Source: Planctomycetota bacterium
GTDB lineage: Bacteria; Planctomycetota; Phycisphaerae; WQYP01
Direction: 5' to 3'
Length of the DNA: 5,529 nucleotides
NCBI GenBank assembly: GCA_021799715.1
Contig: JAJYZY010000147.1
Coordinates: 1 to 5,529 of the forward strand
Under the pieces are notes generated by a model that searched no databases, was not told the origin of the DNA, and worked only from the letters and a program-made list of their open reading frames with translations. Every line of letters starts with the position of its first letter. The first letter of the stretch is position 1. The position numbers and the translations under genes are program-made. This document shows positions 1 to 5,308 of the stretch, one piece after another.

Positions 1-144
1 GCGGCTTTCATTCTGGCGGCCTGGATCAAATCCAGACAGGAAGAGCAACTCATGCGGCGGCAATTCCCGGATGCCTATGGGGCATATCGGCAAAAGGTCC
101 GGGGCGGCATTTTTCCGCGCTTATGTTTTCCGCGCCGCAACTAA
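1..144 (+). CDS. Isoprenylcysteine carboxyl methyltransferase-like membrane protein, C-terminal end (partial)
   Basis: The window opens inside this gene; 47 codons remain before the TAA at 142-144. The fragment begins with a short hydrophobic stretch (AAFILAAWI), probably the end of the last membrane helix. The family's typical cytosolic tail follows: a Glu-Glu pair at fragment residues 14-15, Leu17, Phe22-Pro23, Tyr26, Tyr29, Val33 and a Pro near residue 39. This E-E-x-x-L...F-P-x-A-Y-x-x-Y spacing is the signature of the ICMT/PEMT-type methyltransferase family, where these residues lie near the S-adenosylmethionine site. In bacteria the substrate is usually unknown, so no specific reaction is assigned. 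It converges on the gmhA-like gene with only 16 bases between the two stops and no visible terminator. The family call rests on the tail alone. Confidence 0.7.
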   Translation, partial: AAFILAAWIKSRQEEQLMRRQFPDAYGAYRQKVRGGIFPRLCFPRRN

Positions 145-160
145 GGCGGGACACGGGCAT

Positions 161-736
161 TTAATCGCAATATTTTTCCAGATATTCCAATATCAGGTGC
201 AGCACCACTTCGTGTGATTCCTGTATGGCGGCGGTGCGTTGGCTGTTTACCACCAGGGCATGATCGCAATGAACCAGATTTTTGCCGCCACCTTTTCCCA
301 ATAAGCCAATGGTCTTCCCGCCCCGCTGCCGCATAATCTGGCAGGCGCGAATTAGATTTTCACTGTTGCCGCTGCTGGAAAAAACCACCAGCACATCACC
401 GCTCTGGGCAAATGCCTCAACCTGCCTGGAAAACACGCTGGCGAAATCCCAATCATTGGCAATACAAGTCAGCGCCGTTCCATCCGCTGCCAGGCAAATC
501 GCCGGCAAGGCCCGCCGATCCGGCCGACTGTAGCGACCGGTCAGTTCTTCGGCCAGATGCAGTGCGGCGGCAGCGGAGCCGCCATTTCCGGCGGTGAGCA
601 GTTTTTTTCCGCCCAGCAGCGCGGATGTGATTGATTCGCAAATTGCCGTAATCGTCCCAAGCTCGTTGGCCAGTTCGCTGATCACGCGCGATGAATCCGC
701 CACACAATCCAGCATCCAATGATGATTTTTTGACAC
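161..736 (-). CDS. gmhA: SIS-domain phosphoheptose isomerase (GmhA-like)
   Basis: Predicted to convert sedoheptulose 7-phosphate to D-glycero-D-manno-heptose 7-phosphate, the first step of ADP-heptose synthesis for lipopolysaccharide or other surface glycans; cytosolic and tetrameric in the family. The single SIS domain fills the protein (191 aa; E. coli GmhA has 192). With GTG at 734-736 as residue 1, the phosphate loop GNGGS is at 50-54, HLAEE at 60-64, FSRQVEA at about 102-108, SSSGNS at 120-125, and IQESH...H at 171-180. His60, Glu64, Gln172 and His180 match the family's zinc ligands and catalytic pair. The Asp normally three residues before the metal His is Ala57 here. Start choice: the frame opens at GTG 740-742, but the GTG at 734-736 has GGAG (742-745) five bases upstream, which fits better. 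The gene stands alone, without other heptose genes in view. A paralogous SIS isomerase or DiaA-type role is a less likely alternative. Confidence 0.85.
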   Translation of the reverse strand: MSKNHHWMLDCVADSSRVISELANELGTITAICESITSALLGGKKLLTAGNGGSAAAALHLAEELTGRYSRPDRRALPAICLAADGTALTCIANDWDFASVFSRQVEAFAQSGDVLVVFSSSGNSENLIRACQIMRQRGGKTIGLLGKGGGKNLVHCDHALVVNSQRTAAIQESHEVVLHLILEYLEKYCD

Positions 737-759
737 ATTCACTCCGTTACTTCAACAAT

Positions 760-891
760 TTATCCCGCACGCACAGCGGACTGGTACAAACACAACTCCG
801 GCGGCGTCACGCAGCCGTGTAAACCCACGGCCAACTGGCCACGCTCACAGGAATCTCTTTCGGCCGCGGAAAAGCTAATTTGACAATTCAC
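760..891 (-). CDS. Possible small ORF upstream of gmhA, 43 codons, no recognised family
   Basis: In the gap between the aldo/keto reductase and gmhA, a minus-strand frame starts at GTG 889-891. GAGG lies four bases upstream and the frame runs 43 codons to TAA at 760-762, 23 bases before the chosen gmhA start. The peptide would be soluble, with four cysteines (residues 3, 15, 26, 34) and no hydrophobic segment. The same frame holds an ATG at 922-924 with GGAG three bases upstream; that start reads eight codons and meets a TGA at 898-900 just before the GTG. No homology is recognised and an ORF this short can arise by chance at this GC content. It may instead be a leader, or non-coding. Confidence 0.18.
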   Translation of the reverse strand: MNCQISFSAAERDSCERGQLAVGLHGCVTPPELCLYQSAVRAG

Positions 892-912
892 CGTCCCTCA
901 GGCCCGGTGAAT
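886..912. repeat. 8-bp inverted repeat (hairpin) in the gap upstream of gmhA
   Basis: ATTCACCG at 886-893 and CGGTGAAT at 905-912 are perfectly complementary across an 11-base loop. On minus-strand RNA the loop carries the GAGG of the possible small ORF, and the 3' arm contains its GTG start. A second GGTGAA (913-918) directly follows the right arm and could compete for the left arm. No T-run follows on either strand, so it does not look like an intrinsic terminator. The rest of the gap (743-1005) shows nothing else recognisable. Confidence 0.45.
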
Positions 913-1005
913 GGTGAACTTCATGTTCTCCGCTACCACCCCAGCCAACCGGCCGCGGGTTTGCGCGGCTAGATCACTCCGGCGGCAGTGCTTTTGCGCC
1001 GGCCC

Positions 1006-1872
1006 TTAACCATTAAGAGCTTCCAATTCTTCCGGACGCAATTTCAGCCGACACGCCTGGGCTGAATCTTCGATGCTCTGCGGCCTGCTGGCACCGGGAA
1101 TGGGGATAACCTGCGGCGCCTGGGCAAGCAACCACGCCAGCACCACCTGGTAAATAGAAACATGATGCGATGCCGCAATGCTTTCCAGTAATGGCTCAAA
1201 ATGGCCCAGCGTCTTGGCCCCACCGATGCCATTAAGCGGACTCCATGCCAGAAACGCAAGATTTTTCGCCTGGACGTACTGCAATACGCCATCACTCTCC
1301 GGCTGCCGATGTCTACGCGAATATTCGTTTTGCACGCTGACAATATCGACCACAGCCTCAGCGGCTTGCAGCTCCAGCACTGAAAAATTGCTCACGCCGA
1401 TAAAGCGAATTTTACCTTCCTGTTGCAACTGCTTCAGGCAGCCCAGACTTTCCGCCAATGGATACCGTGGGTCAATGCGATGATACTGATACAGGGTAAT
1501 ACATGGCGTGCGGAGATTTTTCAATGATGCCTCGCACACCGCGCGAAGATGTTTCGGCGAGCCATCGCGTTCCCAGCGGCCTCCGGGCCGCACCAAGCCG
1601 CCCTTGGTCGCCACAACCAGTGCGTCACGTTTTGACGCGGGCAATTCCGAGAGAGCCTTGCCGATCAGTCGCTCATTATGGCCCGGCTCGGAATCATCAA
1701 GACAATAGCTATCGGCGGTATCAATGAGTGTAATACCGCAATCAACGGCGTGATGAATCACGCGAATGGCGTCGGCCTCCGTGGGCCGATTAGCCGGGAC
1801 GGACAGCGGCATGGCACCAAGTCCGACGCAACTGACCGTCAGCCCGGTTTTACCTAATGGACGGGTGTGCAT
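1006..1872 (-). CDS. Aldo/keto reductase family oxidoreductase
   Basis: NAD(P)H-dependent reductase of aldehydes or ketones with the (beta/alpha)8-barrel fold; cytosolic, physiological substrate not readable. The 288-residue protein opens with the classic R-x-L-G-x-T-G-L-x-V-S strand and G-L-G motif (residues 4-19). The catalytic tetrad is visible: Asp51 and Tyr56 (IDTADSY), Lys90 (VVATKGG) and His131 (LYQYHRID). VQNEYS precedes the central barrel strands, and the cofactor-phosphate loop PGASRP lies near the C-terminus. The open frame reaches up to 1989, but the ATG at 1870-1872 is chosen because GGAGG (1881-1885) sits eight bases upstream and family homology begins exactly there; the extra 39 codons resemble no AKR and cover the candidate promoter. 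The length is slightly short for the family but complete. It is divergent from the B12-domain gene, with 147 bases between the starts. Confidence 0.93.
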   Translation of the reverse strand: MHTRPLGKTGLTVSCVGLGAMPLSVPANRPTEADAIRVIHHAVDCGITLIDTADSYCLDDSEPGHNERLIGKALSELPASKRDALVVATKGGLVRPGGRWERDGSPKHLRAVCEASLKNLRTPCITLYQYHRIDPRYPLAESLGCLKQLQQEGKIRFIGVSNFSVLELQAAEAVVDIVSVQNEYSRRHRQPESDGVLQYVQAKNLAFLAWSPLNGIGGAKTLGHFEPLLESIAASHHVSIYQVVLAWLLAQAPQVIPIPGASRPQSIEDSAQACRLKLRPEELEALNG

Positions 1873-1922
1873 GGTTGATTCCTCCACAGCTCGATTACCA
1901 CACCATAAGCCTGTTGCAGACA

Positions 1923-1951
1923 ATCTTAGCCGCATTGCCGGATAACGCCAA
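1923..1951 (-). promoter_or_regulatory. Candidate sigma-70-type promoter for the aldo/keto reductase
   Basis: Reading the minus strand, TTGGCG (1946-1951) and TAAGAT (1923-1928) are separated by exactly 17 bases; each matches the -35 and -10 consensus at four of six positions. Transcription would begin about 45 bases before the ATG at 1872, leaving room for the GGAGG ribosome site. This is a consensus match by eye only. Confidence 0.35.
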
Positions 1952-1982
1952 ATATTTTCCCATAAAAATCCCGATCCGAGAA

Positions 1983-2012
1983 TTTTCAAATCCGCAGGAC
2001 TTGCGATAGATT
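1983..2012 (+). promoter_or_regulatory. Candidate promoter for the B12-domain gene, possibly leaderless
   Basis: TTTTCA (1983-1988) and TAGATT (2007-2012) are spaced by 18 bases, each four of six against consensus. The expected transcription start falls at about 2019-2020, on or next to the A of the ATG. No Shine-Dalgarno is close enough to serve this ATG (the nearest AGGA is about 20 bases upstream). That absence is consistent with a leaderless message. A 6-bp inverted repeat, ATAGAT (2006-2011) and ATCTAT (2016-2021), overlaps the -10 element and the start codon and could be an operator half-site pair. Confidence 0.3.
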
Positions 2013-2019
2013 ATCATCT

Positions 2020-2733
2020 ATGCCCGATCGTGTGCTTCAACCCGTGGCACTGCGTTTATTTGCAGCGTTAAGACAGCGGCAATATCAACGCGCCAGCGCA
2101 ATAATAAAAGCGGCCATGGACAAGCATTGCCCGGAATATATCCATCTGGATCTGATACTACCGGTCACCGGCCTGCTGGCTTCGCATGTCGCGCGCGGAA
2201 TCACGGCACCGGATGCGGGTAACGCGGCTTTTGATTTTTTGCGGGCACAACTGGTACTGGTGCGGAAGCTCTTTGATCGCCGGCAGCCCCTGGGACGTAC
2301 ACTGCTTGCCACGACGTTGCCCGGTGAAATGCAGGTTGTGGGATTGGATATTATCTGTGATTGGCTTTGGCGCGACGGTTGGGATATCCTGCGTCCCGCC
2401 GACAACGCCGATGAAGCCGCAATCACAGCACAGGTTCTTGACAATCAACCGGATGTGCTGGCATTTTCATGCACGCTTCCCCGGCAAATCGCCATAGCGC
2501 GGCGCATTATTCGCTCTGTACGACAGCACGGCTACGAGAACAAAATATGCATCGGGGGCATGGCCATAAACGCCTACCCCGAGTTGCTGGGGAAAAGTCT
2601 TGCCGATCAAACCGCGCCGGACATTACCGCATTTGTCCTTCAACTCGCGCGGGACTTTCATTACGCAACCGCCATGCCGTCGGAGCTGATTGCCCAACGC
2701 CCGGAGCCTTCCACGGATGTGGTTGAGAATTAA
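2020..2733 (+). CDS. Stand-alone B12-binding-domain protein, degenerate ligand motif
   Basis: A 237-residue soluble protein with the two-part architecture of corrinoid-binding proteins. A four-helix cap like that of methionine synthase, MtaC or CarH covers residues 5-85. A Rossmann-like B12 domain follows at about 92-210. The domain's landmarks are LPGEMQVVGL at 100-109, DGWDI at 119-123, F-S-C-T-L at 149-153 (the S-x-T motif) and ICIGGMAIN at 176-184. The motif that normally reads G-E-x-H-x-x-G has Gln105 where the cobalt-ligating His should be. The cap also lacks the Trp and Glu-His residues that hold adenosylcobalamin in CarH. No helix-turn-helix, methyltransferase or kinase domain is attached. 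It may bind cobalamin base-on or base-off without His, another tetrapyrrole, or nothing. Known variant domains of this kind occur in light/redox regulators such as AppA and PpaA. Divergent orientation to the aldo/keto reductase makes a regulatory link possible but unproven. The start ATG has no Shine-Dalgarno, and no in-frame alternative start lies close upstream. Confidence 0.85.
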   Translation: MPDRVLQPVALRLFAALRQRQYQRASAIIKAAMDKHCPEYIHLDLILPVTGLLASHVARGITAPDAGNAAFDFLRAQLVLVRKLFDRRQPLGRTLLATTLPGEMQVVGLDIICDWLWRDGWDILRPADNADEAAITAQVLDNQPDVLAFSCTLPRQIAIARRIIRSVRQHGYENKICIGGMAINAYPELLGKSLADQTAPDITAFVLQLARDFHYATAMPSELIAQRPEPSTDVVEN

Positions 2734-2792
2734 ATCGCTCCGGAAAGGCGGAAGGACATTTCAGCGGATTGGGGGCATAGTGGGGTGGAAGC

Positions 2793-2829
2793 CAATTGTG
2801 TGCGATGCCACCGGCGGATATCACAATTG
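2793..2829. repeat. 8-bp inverted repeat in the convergent gap
   Basis: CAATTGTG (2793-2800) and CACAATTG (2822-2829) are perfect inverted copies 21 bases apart, each containing the palindrome CAATTG. They sit between the convergent ends of the B12-domain gene and the flavoprotein gene. The loop is long and no T-run follows the plus-strand arm, so a terminator role is doubtful; a protein-binding site is the alternative. Confidence 0.4.
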
Positions 2830-2860
2830 AAAACCAGATGCTCATCGGGCATGCGTGAGC
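2830..2860 (-). terminator. Weak candidate terminator after the flavoprotein gene
   Basis: On the minus strand, starting nine bases past the TAA at 2869-2871, GCTCA (2856-2860) pairs with TGAGC (2840-2844) across an 11-base loop. A four-T run follows at 2830-2833 after six intervening bases. The stem is short and the T-run distant, so it would be an inefficient intrinsic terminator at best. Confidence 0.22.
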
Positions 2861-2868
2861 GCAGAGTC

Positions 2869-4410
2869 TTAAAACCACCGCTGAACTTTCAACAGCATTA
2901 TTAATATCTTTTTGGCAAAGGGCGTAAGCCGCGTGCGATTGAACGCATCACCGGCGCGTTTGATGACTTCCGCCTGCGTGGGATACGGGTGAATGACGGA
3001 TCCCAATTTACCCAGACTTATCCCGGCGCTGATCGCGACGGTCAGCTCTGAAATCATGTCGCCGGCATGACTTGCCACTATCGTGGCACCGAGAATCCGT
3101 CCGGATTTCTTCTGTACATGCACTTTGAGGAAACCATCGTTTTGCGAATCCAAAATGGCACGGTCCACTTCATCAAGGCGAACCATGATAGTCTCCACGG
3201 GAATTCCACGGGCTTCGGCCTCGGCGGGGTACAGCCCGACATGCGCAATTTCCGGATCGGTATAGGTGCACCAGGGGATAATCAGTGAGCTGGCTTTTTT
3301 TCTTCCAAAAAATAGCGCATTCTGAATGACAATGCGCGCCATGGCGTCGGCGGTGTGGGTGAACTTGTAAGGAAAGCATATATCACCCGCGGCAAATATC
3401 CGTCGATTCGTTGTGCGCAGGTGATCATCCACTTTTACGCCCGTGCGGCGGTCAAATTGCACACCCGCGGCTTCCAGATTCAGGCCGTCCACATTGGGTG
3501 CCCGGCCCACGCCGATGAGGATTTCGTCAACCCGCAGAGGCTTGGCCGCATCAGCCCCCTGTAAGGTGATGACTTTCCCGGTGCCGTCCCGCGCTACGGC
3601 CGAAATTTTACACTCGGCATTGATGACCACGCCGTCGCGCAACAGGGCCTCTTCAACGACTTTCGCCGCCTCGCGGTCTTCCCGCGGCAATAATTGTTTT
3701 CCCTGCTCGAGGAGCGTCACCTTGGAACCGAATCGGGCAAATGCCTGGGCCAATTCGCAACCGATGGGGCCTGCGCCAATAACGGCCAAATGCCGCGGAA
3801 GCTCGGTAAGCGAAAACACGGTTTCGTTGGTTACATACCCGGCTTCTTTCAGTCCGGGTATGGGCAGTTCAACCGCTCGTGCGCCGGTGGCGACAACTGC
3901 TTTGGCAAAGCGAAGCCGATGGTGCCCAACGCTTATGGCCCCCCGGTCATGAAATGCCCCGTTGCCGATAAACACATCCATTCCCAATTCACGGAAACGC
4001 CGGGCCGAATCGTGATGGCTGATTCCCGCCCGCAAGCGGCGCATGCGCTGCATAACCGCGGGAAAATCGGCATCAAGCCTGCCATGATACACCACTCCAA
4101 ATTCACCGCCGCCGCGCGCTTCCGCGTGGGCGCGGGCAGCGCGGATCAATGCCTTCGACGGCACGCAACCGACATTCAGACAATCGCCGCCCATTAAATC
4201 TTTTTCGATCAGGGCGACACGGGCACCCAGGCCGGCAGCACCGGCGGCGGAAACCAGCCCCGCGGTTCCCCCACCTATGACCACCAGATCATAAAGCGGT
4301 TTGGGGTCGGGATTTTGCCAGTCTGAAGGATGCACATTCTCGGCCAATTCAAGGTTGTATTGGTCGCGCGGCTCCAAAGCGGGCGTTACATAGTCTGTCG
4401 CGGTATTCAC
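2869..4410 (-). CDS. Mercuric-reductase-like FAD/NAD(P)-dependent disulfide oxidoreductase
   Basis: A 513-residue group-I flavin disulfide reductase, cytosolic and dimeric in the family. The FAD site is VVIGGGTAG at 43-51, ending in Glu69. The redox pair Cys77/Cys82 lies in GGDCLNVGCVPSKAL, and ATGA at 174-177 closes the FAD domain. The NAD(P) site is VIGAGPIGCE at 210-219 with Glu235 ending its second strand, hinting at NADH. AAGD marks the second FAD contact, and the C-terminal dimer domain carries HPYPTQAE at 474-481. There Tyr476 replaces the catalytic His of lipoamide dehydrogenase, as in MerA. However, the N-terminal metal-binding domain and the C-terminal Cys pair of MerA are absent, so Hg(II) reduction is not supported. 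The N-terminal approximately 38 residues and basic, hydrophobic tail (KKILIMLLKV) recall the TVP38-linked subfamily. Start: GTG at 4408-4410, nine bases after AAAAGGG (4420-4426) and 16 bases past the DUF547 stop. The frame's TTG at 4450-4452 would overlap that gene and is less likely. Confidence 0.92.
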   Translation of the reverse strand: MNTATDYVTPALEPRDQYNLELAENVHPSDWQNPDPKPLYDLVVIGGGTAGLVSAAGAAGLGARVALIEKDLMGGDCLNVGCVPSKALIRAARAHAEARGGGEFGVVYHGRLDADFPAVMQRMRRLRAGISHHDSARRFRELGMDVFIGNGAFHDRGAISVGHHRLRFAKAVVATGARAVELPIPGLKEAGYVTNETVFSLTELPRHLAVIGAGPIGCELAQAFARFGSKVTLLEQGKQLLPREDREAAKVVEEALLRDGVVINAECKISAVARDGTGKVITLQGADAAKPLRVDEILIGVGRAPNVDGLNLEAAGVQFDRRTGVKVDDHLRTTNRRIFAAGDICFPYKFTHTADAMARIVIQNALFFGRKKASSLIIPWCTYTDPEIAHVGLYPAEAEARGIPVETIMVRLDEVDRAILDSQNDGFLKVHVQKKSGRILGATIVASHAGDMISELTVAISAGISLGKLGSVIHPYPTQAEVIKRAGDAFNRTRLTPFAKKILIMLLKVQRWF

Positions 4411-4426
4411 GGTCTGACACCCTTTT

Positions 4427-5308
4427 TCACGGACGGTTTTGAATACTATCAAGCTTCCAACTGTAATTTTTGAATGTTACTGCCGGCGGATGATCGGCGG
4501 CCAAATCCGCAGCCACCTGCTTGTTAAATCGTGCCACAAACTTGAGCACGGATCCTGCCGCCTGACGAAAATCGCCGGCGTACCAACTGTAGAGCATCGT
4601 CAGATGCAGTGTTTTGCCATCCCGGGAGAACCTTACCCAACGCGGATTGTTGTTCACAATTTCCGCCTGGCTTTGAAGCTGGGCATTAACCGTTGCGGCC
4701 TCATACGCCTGCCGCCGCAACGGCGGACATCCGATGGAAGCGCAGTTGATGGCGAAGTGAATGCGCGGATCGGCAAAATCACCACGGAGCAAAAGTTCAA
4801 TCTGATCCAGACTGTAAAGCTTACCGCCGATATTCCAATGCACATAATCCCAGCGCTGGGCGGATGGAATATCACGGATGGATTTAATTTTCGGGTAATA
4901 ATTCAATATCAGCCGCAGGGTAAATGCATTGTAGGCATTGATCAGCAGCGCTAATTTATTGTTGCGACCGAGTTTGGTAAATGGGGCTTTGGCCAATTGC
5001 GCAATGTAGGCATTGAGATTCTCCGGATGCGCCGCCAGGGCCTGATAATCCACCCAGCCGCCCTTGTGGACAAATGTATCCACCACGGAATTAAACCGCG
5101 CATTGCTGAATTGCGGCCCATTCGGCTTGGTCTTAAATTTGTTGACCAACTTCACCGGCGGCGGCCCGAATATGCCCGCCAGCGGCCCGCGATTCAGCCA
5201 TGTGCAGGCCGTTAAACCGAGCATCACAAGGGCCGTTAAAGCCAATATTGCCGGACGCCGGGAATGTCCGGCCGCCGCCGGCGCTTGATTTTGTTCTGAT
5301 GTTGTCAT
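4427..5308 (-). CDS. DUF547-domain lipoprotein
   Basis: A 293-residue predicted exported lipoprotein. Arg17-Arg18 is followed by a hydrophobic run (20-34) and a lipobox L-T-A-C with Cys35 as the lipidated residue. Residue +2 is Thr, which under the usual Lol rule would favour outer-membrane sorting if the cell has one. The DUF547 domain spans about 67-250. Its hallmarks are GGWVDY at 83-88, LLINAYNAFTL at 121-131, Y-S-L-D at 165-168, and HFAINCASIGCPPL at 184-197 with Cys189 and Cys194. The family has no settled biochemical function; conserved His and Cys residues suggest an enzyme-like site. The start ATG (5306-5308) has AGGAG eight bases upstream. The reading frame is nevertheless open upstream into the TVP38 gene with no intervening stop. 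The gene ends at TGA 4427-4429, 16 bases before the flavoprotein start, so the two are almost certainly one operon. Confidence 0.9.
   Translation of the reverse strand: MTTSEQNQAPAAAGHSRRPAILALTALVMLGLTACTWLNRGPLAGIFGPPPVKLVNKFKTKPNGPQFSNARFNSVVDTFVHKGGWVDYQALAAHPENLNAYIAQLAKAPFTKLGRNNKLALLINAYNAFTLRLILNYYPKIKSIRDIPSAQRWDYVHWNIGGKLYSLDQIELLLRGDFADPRIHFAINCASIGCPPLRRQAYEAATVNAQLQSQAEIVNNNPRWVRFSRDGKTLHLTMLYSWYAGDFRQAAGSVLKFVARFNKQVAADLAADHPPAVTFKNYSWKLDSIQNRP

Noticed and set aside
145..160. Possible terminator between the convergent ICMT-like and gmhA genes
   Set aside because: The 16-base gap shows no stem or T-run.
880..885. TTGACA, a perfect -35 hexamer on the plus strand
   Set aside because: The bases 16-18 downstream are GC-rich with no -10-like hexamer, and no plus-strand gene follows.
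1873..1989. A 39-codon N-terminal extension of the aldo/keto reductase frame
   Set aside because: It resembles no AKR N-terminus, its start lacks a good ribosome site, it covers a candidate promoter, and the ATG at 1872 has GGAGG at ideal spacing.
2624..2878. Minus-strand 84-codon frame across the convergent gap
   Set aside because: It lies mostly antisense to the B12-domain gene, begins inside the flavoprotein's last codons, has no good ribosome site and looks like no known protein.
3443..4197. Two long plus-strand frames (about 168 codons each) opposite the flavoprotein gene
   Set aside because: They overlap each other and a gene with clear motifs, and their composition looks like antisense translation.
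4411..4452. A 14-codon extension of the flavoprotein from TTG 4450-4452
   Set aside because: It would overlap the DUF547 coding end by 26 bases from a rare start with a poorly spaced ribosome site; GTG 4408-4410 fits better.
4439..4954. Plus-strand 171-codon frame
   Set aside because: It is antisense to the well-supported DUF547 gene, with no ribosome site or recognisable domain; long antisense frames are expected at this base composition.
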